DNA of 64,000 bases from Sweltsa coloradensis (lineage: Eukaryota > Arthropoda > Insecta > Plecoptera > Chloroperlidae): positions 153,693 through 217,692 of the forward strand of contig JAMZAV010003114.1 of NCBI GenBank assembly GCA_024449915.1, written 5' to 3'. A program made the position numbers and the translations under genes. The notes beneath the pieces are model-generated. The model saw only the letters and a list, made by a program, of their open reading frames with translations. It was not told where the DNA came from and searched no databases. This document shows positions 38,501 to 46,900 of the stretch, piece after piece. Every line of letters begins with the position of its first letter. Within the stretch, counting starts at the first letter, position 1.

Positions 38501-38806
38501 GTTTAAAACTCAACCCAACCCAAGTATTGATGGACTCAAGGTCATCATTATCTACAAGATTAGGTAGCCGAGCCCTACAAAAAACAATTATTGTTTACAA
38601 TATCCCTAGTTTTAAAACACAAGTCAACTAGTTATCTTCCACTTTCAGGGCAGAAGTTTGCTCGTCTTGAAGAGAAAGCAGTGATTTCCGCAATCTTGAG
38701 AACCTTCAAGATAGAATCTTTGGACAAGAGAGAAGATATCAAACTTATGATGGAAATGATTTTAAAGCCAAAAGAGCCGCTTAAATTTAAGCTCTCTCTT
38801 CGGTAA
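26583..38806 (+). CDS. CYP4: Cytochrome P450 family 4 gene A, 11 exons, in-frame TAG in exon 3
   Basis: Microsomal CYP4-type monooxygenase, a family that oxidises fatty acids, hormones and xenobiotics; its own substrate is unknown. Exons: 26583-26754, 26837-26943, 27461-27551, exon 4 in two tandem copies (27846-28031, 28057-28242), 31645-31714, 32763-32889, 33515-33575, 33803-33981, 34184-34352, 37943-38122, 38649-38806. With one exon 4 the phases join into exactly 500 codons. N-terminal anchor about residues 3-21, then Pro-rich [12 protein letters not shown]-helix [12 protein letters not shown] (E308 is the position that in CYP4 enzymes can bind heme covalently), K-helix ESLR (366-369), heme loop [11 protein letters not shown] with C446. 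Exon 3 reads LHPW-TAG-GTG at 27524-27526 where the family has LHPWLG; both tandem copies of this exon end carry the TAG. If real, the gene is a recent pseudogene; otherwise it is a base error. AATAAA at 38945. Confidence 0.92.
27128..27345 (-). repeat. tRNA-derived SINE, family S1 (copy 2, diverged)
   Basis: Shares GCATTCACATTAGCGACTGA and the TTGTAAAGGGAATGCCC block with the other S1 copies. The B-box region is degraded. It lies in intron 2 of CYP4 gene A. Confidence 0.65.
27505..27634 (+). repeat. 77-bp tandem duplication of the exon 3 end and donor site
   Basis: 27505-27557 (last 47 bp of exon 3 plus GTGGGT) recurs exactly at 27582-27634, separated by a short stretch with (GT)n. Both copies contain the TAG codon. 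The second copy has no acceptor, so it would act only as a competing donor. Confidence 0.85.
27846..28242 (+). repeat. Two tandem copies of CYP4 gene A exon 4
   Basis: Two identical 186-bp exon 4 copies (27846-28031, 28057-28242), each preceded by CCTTCCAG and followed by GTACTAAACCGGGTTTA. The spacer is 25 bp, starts GT and ends AG, and contains TACTAAAC, which resembles a branch site. Encodes [17 protein letters not shown] through CTLDIICG, the C-helix region. Only one copy can join exon 3 to exon 5 in frame. Confidence 0.9.
28354..28499. repeat. Foldback repeat with GTTTCGCCACCCATGTTG arms
   Basis: 55-bp arms (28354-28408, 28445-28499) differ by a few bases and enclose 36 bp. CAGTGCCTCATCAT occurs in direct repeat in the loop and just after the right arm. 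The GGTGGCGAAACGTCG word recurs at 33195-33452. Intron 4 of CYP4 gene A. Confidence 0.8.
28795..31405. repeat. 52-bp satellite array, about 50 units, degraded core
   Basis: The unit is about 52 bp and includes CTCAAAATCACGTTGTGGA, TGTGACTTTCAGTTACTT and CTCCTAATCCAACTG. Units at both edges are nearly identical; those between about 29150 and 31050 are full of small deletions and substitutions. It lies in intron 4 of CYP4 gene A. The short open frames within are incidental. Confidence 0.9.
32515..32735. repeat. GAAATATCGGGTACCCG minisatellite
   Basis: About nine imperfect units of roughly 21 bp built on CTGAAATATCGGGTACCCG. A related CGGGTCGGGTAGG stretch at 31865-31940 suggests that both belong to one hAT-like element like that at 9877-10332, but its ends were not resolved. 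Intron 5 of CYP4 gene A, ending about 30 bp before exon 6. Confidence 0.75.
33195..33452. repeat. Foldback repeat around an (AATG)n microsatellite
   Basis: Arms 33195-33268 and 33375-33452 are inverted (GACGTTTCGCCCCCATGTTGG and complement) and enclose about 100 bp of imperfect AATG/AACG repeats. Same family as 28354-28499. The right flank (GCCTACAATATCTC) runs to within 20 bp of the exon 7 acceptor at 33515. Confidence 0.8.
36157..36574. mobile_element. MITE with about 176-bp inverted arms
   Basis: Arms 36157-36332 and 36399-36574 are close reverse complements starting ATCACACACA(C/T)AACAAAAAC. A short AT-rich centre repeats ACGTTTAAATTAAT directly. No ORF. A diverged half-copy lies at about 60-140. 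Intron 9 of CYP4 gene A. Confidence 0.8.
36640..37670 (+). mobile_element. Jockey-clade LINE fragment (RT palm to C-terminus)
   Basis: 5'-truncated. It starts at [13 protein letters not shown], continues [12 protein letters not shown] (degenerate FADD catalytic motif), [23 protein letters not shown], then after a frame shift near 37060 [20 protein letters not shown] and [19 protein letters not shown]. Jockey-like because there is no RNase H after RT. It lies in intron 9 of CYP4 gene A, same strand. No target duplication was resolved. Confidence 0.88.
38196..38398 (-). repeat. tRNA-derived SINE, family S1 (copy 3)
   Basis: Nearly the same body as the copy at 22978-23215 (GGATAGGATTGTGAAGGGATGTCCGAGG-type block, GTGCATTCGCATTAACGACCGA) with the B box decayed to a TTTAAACC form. 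It lies in intron 10 of CYP4 gene A. Confidence 0.8.
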
Positions 38807-38944
38807 CAGCGATGCAACCACACTTCTTCACCCATAGAGAAATATCTTCACCTATGTTTCTCTGTATTTGTTTTTGTATTTATTTTATTATGTAAGGGGT
38901 GTTGAGAACATAATTTTGTGTTGGTGTGCTGCAGGGGACATACA

Positions 38945-38950
38945 AATAAA
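38945..38950 (+). terminator. Polyadenylation signal AATAAA of CYP4 gene A
   Basis: The first AATAAA after the stop at 38806, 139 bp downstream, a usual 3' UTR length for insect P450 genes. Confidence 0.6.
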
Positions 38951-39519
38951 ATGGCAAGAACCCTTCCATGTCATTATATACTTTAGATCTAAAAAAAGTA
39001 CTGGTAATGTACTTTTATGCAGTAATCGTTTACAGAGAAAATAATATTATAAACTTAATATATTTCGCCTGTTACATTCCATGAGTGGTGGGTAATTTTG
39101 TTTGTGTTTGTGTGGATGACGATATGAGAATTCATCGACTGTGACGGGAAGGGTGGAGTGGGAGTGATGGAATATGTTCTGGAAACCCCAAACTTGTGGT
39201 TGTTTTCATTGATTGGTCGAATTCAAGACGAAATAAATAGATTGATAATTTAAAACGTGAATAAGGTAACAACGATGGTAAAATGTTGAGTAAAATAAGA
39301 TGTTGCAGAATACCTATTGGAGGTATGTGAACTTGGCACCTCCCACAACAGAACTAATTTAATAATAAAAAACAAAAAAGCACGAATACCAATAGTTCCA
39401 CATCAGTACTTAAATACTTTTAGTACGGTGGGTGCTAACTTCACGCAGCACCATTATTAATCTCAAAAGGTGATACAACAGGATGTCCTGATAATATACG
39501 TGTCCAACTTTGTACTATA
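38951..39519. other. Intergenic spacer after CYP4 gene A
   Basis: AT-rich, no coding signal. 39320-39360 resembles one end of the MITE at 42351-42777 (GTGAACTTGGCACCTCCCAC). Confidence 0.35.
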
Positions 39520-40927
39520 CTAGGGAAACGCCAAAGTCGTTGTTAGACGAGTGAGTGAGCCATGTGTTGAGTACCCGGTAACATTCCTTTTCTTCCCCCT
39601 ACCTTATAGGCATCCCTAGCCTATCATAGTAGACCATTAGGTGCTCAGGAAGCGACCCCCCCCCCCCCCCCCCCCTCGAACTAATTTTCACTTTAGCAGT
39701 TTTGTTCAGAAACAAATCACGATTAATAATCCACCTGTTTGCCACTTGGCAGCTGGGGCGTTTGACCTCCAGGGGTGTCCAAAGTCGAAAGTTGCAAAAC
39801 TTTGACCTGCTATAACGGTCAAAGTTTTTGATAAAATTCCAAGATTATTTTTAATTATCATTTAACACATTATTTTTGATTTTTTAAAACAAAAGTGATT
39901 TCACTTTTTGTAAAGGGGTGCCCAAAATTAATAATAATCGATTTTACTGTTTTATACACTTTAACATTAAAGATTGGACATATAATCCGCATTAAAGCTT
40001 TATTTTATACATAAAATGAAAAAACACTGAATTAAAAAAATAAATTATGCAAAAACAATTCAAGGGCAGTCCAAAATGCTGGGTTTTATATTATTGCTAA
40101 TATACAACTTTTTTTTAAGTGCTAAAAATGTGTTAATGTTACTAAAATCAGTAAACCTGTCTAAGAATACGTATTGTATGTGGGCCTAGCAAAGAATTAT
40201 AATTTCTATCAGGGTTGTCCAAAATTTTGAATTTTGAAACTTTACCTAGGAAAAATATATGAACATATGTTTGCTTATGAGACATTGGACACCCCTACCG
40301 TCTAAACGCCTCAGATGTTAACTGAAAAACAGGCATACATGAGAAAAACATAGTTTCAACTGTGAGAAAACACACACTGTTATAAGTTCGAGGGGGTTAT
40401 ATACGTACAGATGAAAGAATGGCCGCCACAAGTTTCATACTATTTTGTGACTTTTTGGACAACCCTGTGTGTACATATACCAAATCAGTAGGTGTATTAT
40501 GTTTTGACATCATGTATGATGTTAGGTCTTGCAATCAAATTATAAAATGAAGATTAATTTGCATTAGAAAAAATATTTTAACATATATTTGCATATGTGA
40601 CTTTGGACACCCCTACCGTCTAAACGCCCCAGCTGCCAATTGGCAAACAGGCAGAAATGGAAAGAACGATTAATTTCCTTTAAGAAAACATATGGTAGCA
40701 TTAGTTCGAGGGGGGGGGGGAGGGGGTATTAAGAGTCACCTAACGGTCTATAGGCTACAGTGGAGCAAAGGTTCTATACTCAAAGGCATTATGGCCTAAA
40801 CTATGACCAAAACTTAAATACCCTATTATTTATACGAATATTATAATCAAACTTAAATGCAAATGTTCCCGCGTACTCAACACATGACTCACTCACTCGT
40901 CTAACAACGACCTTGGCGTTTCCCTAG
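39520..40927. mobile_element. 1.4 kb foldback element with CTAGGGAAACGCC ends
   Basis: Ends are about 65-bp inverted repeats (CTAGGGAAACGCCAAAGTCG inward, with GTTGTTAGACGAGTGAG). The inverted symmetry extends further inward (C/G tract plus TCGAACTAATTT near 39660 and its complement near 40700; TTTGACC..GGGTGTCCAAAG near 39760 and its complement near 40600). A third copy of the inner piece is at 40287-40396. No ORF. Short relatives are at 50483-50760 and 52690-52856. The flanking bases allow a TA duplication. Confidence 0.8.
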
Positions 40928-41530
40928 TCGAGTTGGCTAAAGCGCCCTTATAGCCGAAATGTGGGAGACGTGGGTTCAATAGTCGGGAAAGATTTTGTTA
41001 TTACTGGATTGTATTTTTTAAATTATTTAACATGTTTTGAAATGTATATAACGCAGTGAAGTCCATCATCTGTGACAATACTATGGAAAACATAGCCAGT
41101 ACGAAATACGTGAAAATATTGCAAGATTTACTCAATCTACGAGCGGAATTTGGGGGTACCTTGACGTCCAACATTCGATTAACCTTGGACACGGCATTTC
41201 ACAGCCAGGTAAATAACAAACAAAAAATATTATTTCAAAATGAAAACCATTGTCGTTAAAATAATTCCGATACATTTCGACGTATTTTTCAGTTTTTTAT
41301 TTCTTGCAGGTTTAAATCGCAACAGATTGTGCTCATTTTGTTAGCAGTTCTCAGTTACCTGGTCATGGATGTCTGTTTAAAATTTCAGCTCAGTCTATTT
41401 GGCCGTTCGGCCGTATGGGACCGGACAGACAGACATTTAACATACATTTAACAAACACTCAGAATTAATCACGACCAAGGCCCGATCGAGTAGCGTAGAC
41501 TACGTTCGCTGCGCTCACTCGTCTAATATG
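40928..41530 (+). repeat. About 600-bp dispersed repeat with tRNA-like start (copy 1)
   Basis: Starts TTGGCTAAAGCGCCCTTATAG..GTGGGTTCAATAG, resembling a tRNA-derived head, and continues through CAATCTACGAGCGGAATTTGG to GGTTTAAATCGCAA and a TCGCTGCGCTCACTCGTCTAA end. The reverse complement recurs at about 49845-50482, and both copies abut an element of the CTAGGGAAAC family. Confidence 0.75.
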
Positions 41531-42350
41531 CTTTCGTTTGTAATCAAAATATAATCTGTTATTATTCAAACTGTGGTTATAATATAACAATAAAGTTAGC
41601 CTTTGAAAAGTTCTTTCTTATTTATTTTCATATAAATATTAGGAAATACCACCGTGGGGAAGATCATACAAAATAGGAAATTGTAATGCATTTTTAAAAT
41701 AGCAGTCTCCAATACCTCCTCACAGGCGCGAGCGTAGCAAATTGAAGCGTCGAAAATCCAATTCAAGATGGCGATTTGTGGTTTTAATTTATGCTTTTTC
41801 AATACAATAAAGTATTTTACTGGATTGTTTGATATGGTTTTAGCTTCTGTAGCATGGGAATGAACAAACAGAAACAATAAGACGTTATTGCATAAAGGAA
41901 TTTAGTAATCATTTGGTGTTAATGTCTAATATGCTCAGCTGTCAAACTAACGGCCATCTTTAAAAATATTTTCGCTACAAATCGCTCCCATTTAATTTAC
42001 ATGCAAACATAAATTCAAGATGGCTTCTAATTGTCACGGAAGTGGACCAATGACTGCTAATCTAGCCTACTATAGGTGTTAAGATATCTATGCGCCAACC
42101 ACGTTCAAACTAGAGAACCTGGATCCAAAGATGTGCACAGCTGACCTCACTGCCAGGCGGGACACGGGGCAACTAGAAGCTGTGATGGGGGGTAATCAAT
42201 AATCATAGATCTAATCTAATGGAATCAAATAAAAATAAATTGTTATTCCCTATCTATATAAATCCCGGATAAACCGGGACAAATTTGGGACTGTCCCGTT
42301 TTTAACACTGTCCCGGCGTCCTGAAGACTGTTTAACAAGCACTCTTAATG

Positions 42351-42777
42351 TAGGTGCTTGAACTTGGCACCACCCACAAGAGCACTAATTAAAACAAAAT
42401 CACACAATATATAGTACTGAATTAGTGCTTCAATCCTTGAGTGATTCGGGAATTACAGGAATTATATTAGTTTGCCACTTAATTTATCAGTCACTCACAC
42501 ATACCCGTGTAATAGAATCGACCGAGCAATAAATAGATCAGTCAACACATCGATATTTGCTCCGTGCTCGAGAGACATGGACGCACTTATTGCGGTACAT
42601 GAGCACTAAATATTGTGAATAAGAAATGAAGTTAGCAGCCACAGTATTTCTCAATATTTCATGAAGTAGGCCTATTCAAGCACATGGTTAAACTAATGGC
42701 ATTCAGAAGCAGTAATTATTGTGTGATTTTTAGAATTATAGTGCTCTTGTGTGTGTATGCCAAGTTCACGCACCTCC
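42351..42777. mobile_element. MITE, about 430 bp
   Basis: The left end TAGGTGCTTGAACTTGGCA is the inverted partner of the right end TGCCAAGTTCACGCACCTCC, followed inward on both sides by ACAAGAGCAC. No coding content. A partial relative lies at 39320-39360. Confidence 0.65.
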
Positions 42778-43062
42778 TAAATAGTTCTGTCATCAAGATC
42801 CAAAGTTCATAACAAAACGACTGTTATCGTAATATTAATTACTTTACGCTCCGCTCGTCAAATTAATGATTCATTAGCCGTGATTGCCGAGATGATGATT
42901 GCCCTTGGTGAATGATCAAGACAATATGCGCACTTATATAATATTATGCAGTTACAATAAATACAATGAAATAACAGTAAAAAATAAGAATGGGAAATAC
43001 ATCCTGGAATTCCCATTTTTTTAATTCAATAATGATCATCATCTCATCATATTCATCATTGT

Positions 43063-43391
43063 CAGTGACGTATCCAAAAGGGGGAGAGAGGGGGGACATA
43101 TCACCCCTTTGCCAAAACAAGTGTGAAAGTGCACTTTAACGTTCCATTGGAGAATATAGAATAACTGTTTTATCGCAATACTAAAGGGAAATTACCATCT
43201 GACCAAAAGAGGATTTTAGTAGATACAAAGTTGGTCACTGTGATACTAACGCACAGATTTTTACCAAAATGACTTTGAAGGAGAAACTTTTCTGGGAGGC
43301 AGGCCCCCCGGACCCCCCACTTGGCCTTCGGTTCATCTATAAAATAATTGGTTGAACCCTCTCCACTTTATGATTCCTGGATATGCCACTG
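43063..43391. mobile_element. hAT-like MITE, 329 bp
   Basis: Ends CAGTGACGTATCC and GGATATGCCACTG are imperfect inverted repeats of the CAGTG type usual in hAT elements. The flanks (TCATTGT, ATTTCATT) show only a weak duplication. It contains the C-rich block GGCCCCCCGGACCCCCCAC. It lies 590 bp upstream of CYP4 gene B. Confidence 0.65.
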
Positions 43392-43977
43392 ATTTCATTA
43401 TTGAGTTTGAGGCTTAAAATATGTTTCGAGTGTTATGTTTATTGATTATGTATAAATATAAACAAATGCTTTCTAAAAATAAAATACTGCTATATTATAA
43501 GGAAGCTTCAAAATATAATTAATTGAACAAATTAGACTCAGTTTCGACCCTTGGTCAAAAACAAGTGTATCATTTTTTCCTGATATTTATTATTTGTTTG
43601 TTTATTTTAATGTGGTAAAGCAAGATATTCTTGGTACAACAAACCTTGCATTTCTACAAGGAACACACCGGACTGCATGTACACGAGCGATGTTCGAACC
43701 CACGTCCTGACAGAGTGATCTGTTGCCAGTATCAACTATCCCCGCTTCACTGGTTCCTGATAACAACAAGGTCGCATTCTGTTCTTATCACTCAGAGCCG
43801 CTTGCCTTCAGTGCAAGTCATTGGAGAGAGAAAACAGCTGCGGCCGTGAGAAGTGTTTACAACTGTAAGTAGTGTTTAGCAAGAACAGCTGTAAGTAGTG
43901 TTTAGAACAGCAAGAACGCTGCGAGAAGTGTTTCAAGCGTCCCACAGAGAGAGCTCTGTGTGTTCTAGTGCTGAAGG
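43392..43977. other. 5' flank and 5' UTR of CYP4 gene B
   Basis: Two direct copies of GTAAGTAGTGTTTAG occur at about 43865-43903, close to the start codon, with further AGAAGTGTTT words. GC content rises just before the ATG. No TATA box is assigned. Confidence 0.35.
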
Positions 43978-46900
43978 ATGTTCCTCGAGGCGTTCCTGCT
44001 GCTGACACTGGGCCTGTCAGCGCTGGTGCTGATCTTCCTGCCCTTCCAGTGGCGCTCCAGGCGGGACGCGGAGCTACTGCGGCGGATACCCGGACCCCCG
44101 GGGCTGCCCTTGATCGGCAACCTCACGGACTTCATGGTTCCGCACGAGGGTGAGACATGTCTGTGTGGTTCACTCATTCTGTACAAGACTTACCACAACC
44201 ATATGGACTCAGTCCCGCCACAAGCGTGTGTTGTCTACACCAGTGGCGTAACTAGCACTGTTTTTTTTTCGGGAAGGGGGGGGGGGGGGCGGCCATTTTT
44301 GTAACTTATGGTCAGCACTCTGCACGACTAGTAAAGGGGTATGTAAGTACAAGTAGTCATTGTTATTATTTACTGCAATTCAGAAATTAAAAAAGTACGC
44401 CCCAACCAGGAATCGAACCACGGATCTCCCACATTGTGTCAACTAAAAATCATTAATGGTCATACGCTCTATCCTGGGTGAAGTACATGAGTGTGACCAA
44501 TGGGGATCTGGGGGGGAGGCCCACTACCTAATGCGGGTTCCGGGGCACATAGCCCCGGAAAACTTTTCTATTGTAACAATGTGATTGTAGAATTTTGTTT
44601 GCCAATTTTTTTTACAGAAACCTTATAAAAGATGGAAGAAATATCTCAATTTGTCTACGGTATAATGTATCAATTAATTTCTCATTTTTTGTGCCCTCCC
44701 CGTAGTTACGCCAATGGGAAAGGGCTAGGGGTTAGGTGTTAAAATGTACCAGCTGGTGTCTTATCTAGTCGGAGGGTGTACTGGCGCTTGCGGAGTATGT
44801 AGGAACTACCTGAGCACGTGCTATGTGTACAGCGGGGTGTCTAAGCTCTCCCCTGGCAGACGAACCGTGAGGTGGCGCCAAGGTGGATGGCATGGTGGCA
44901 AATGTTGGAACCACAGGACGAAACATTCGTGACGCCGTACGCAAGACTTCTCGGCTCGCTCCCAGGCAGTTCAGTCCATTAGCCTCGCCTCAGATGACAC
45001 AAGATCATGTGCCAAGGGATTCATTCCCAATAATACAACATAATTTGTATTAATTTATGTCGTAAATCGTCTGGATCCATGATGCATGAACATGCAAGAA
45101 TACTTAATAAAACATAGTTGTCATTGATTCTAAAATAAAAATAACAATTGTGTAAGTTAATAAATGTGTGTGTGCTCAGACTATAACACACATTTATTCA
45201 TTACTGCTATAATCTAATACTGGTAGATTTACTTCACAAATCGTGACTTTATTTAATGTACATGTTATTACGTCCAGTTGTTAGTTGTAAGTTGTGATGA
45301 AGTATCTTTCACTTAATAATATTTTTCTATTACAGAAGTGTTGCCAAACCTAATACGCTTGAACAAAATCTACGGGCCAGTGATGAAAATATCAATGTTT
45401 GGCCGGGCTGCAGTTTTCCTGACAGATGCCAGTGACATTGAGGTAAAGTTTAATACGATTAAGAAGTCAAAATTGTAAACTTGTAACACGTGAATGTGAA
45501 ATATATTAAATACATTGTTTGTTGTAGATTATAATGAACAACAACAGGCACATATCTAAGAGTTACGCCTACAAGTTTCTGCACCCTTGGCTGGGATTTG
45601 GGGCTTCTAACTAGCACAGGTGAGCACATCTGCATTTTATTTCTGAGTGTTTGTGCAAAACTCCGAAGTGCAAACCCCCTAAAGTGCAAAAATCCGAAGT
45701 GTAAAACTCCTAAAGTGCAAAACTCCGAAGTGTAAAACCCCTAAAGTGCAAAACTCCGAAGTGTAAAACCCCGAAGTGCAATAATCCAAAGTGCAAAACT
45801 CCGAAGTGCAAAACCCCTGAGATTGTGTAGGTGAGTTTACGAGTGTCTAAGGCTCTTCACTGGGGGTTTAAGGATTTGTGGAGGAGCGAAACCTCCTTGA
45901 ATACTTCATCAAATGAAGGAGATGCATTAGCCCTCAATAGTGTTTACCTTCCAGGCAGCAAGTGGCAGAAGCGCCGCAAGACCCTCACCCCGGCCTTCCA
46001 CTTCCAGGTCCTGCAGGACTACGTGCCTGTGTTCAACGCGAACAGCGCGATCCTAGTGGAGAAACTGCGCACCCAGGTCGGCGCAGACCACGTGGACGTA
46101 GCGTCGTTCATCACGCTCTGCACGCTGGACATCATATGTGGTACTAAACAGTGTTTACCTTCCAGGCAGCAAGTGGCAGAAGCGCCGCAAGACCCTCACC
46201 CCGGCCTTCCACTTCCAGGTCCTGCAGGACTACGTGCCTGTGTGTTCAACGCGAACAGCGCGATCCTAGTGGAGAAACTGCGCACCCAGGACGGCGCAAA
46301 CCACGTGGACGTAGCGTCGTTCATCACGCTCTGCACGCTGGACATCATATGTGGTACTAAACAGTGTTTACCTTCCAGGCAGCAAGTGGCAGAAGCGCCG
46401 CAAGACCCTCACCCCGGCCTTCCACTTCCAGGTCCTGCAGGACTACGTGCCTGTGTTCAACGCGAACAGCGCGATCCTAGTGGAGAAACTGCGCACCCAG
46501 GTCGGCGCAGACCACGTGGACGTAGCGTCGTTCATCACGCTCTGCACGCTGGACATCATATGTGGTACTAAACAGTGTTTACCTTCCAGGCAGCAAGTGG
46601 CAGAAGCGCCGCAAGACCCTCACCCCGGCCTTTCCACTTCCAGGTCCTGCAGGACTACGTGCCTGTGTTCAACGCGAACAGCGCGATCCTAGTGGAGAAA
46701 CTGCGCACCCAGGTCGGCGCAGACCACGTGGACGTAGCGTCGTTCATCACGCTCTGCACGCTGGACATCATATGTGGTACTAAACAGTGTTTACCTTCCA
46801 GGCAGCAAGTGGCAGAAGCGCCGCAAGACCCTCACCCCGGCCTTCCACTTCCAGGTCCTGCAGGACTACGTGCCTGTGTTCAACGCGAACAGCGCGATCC

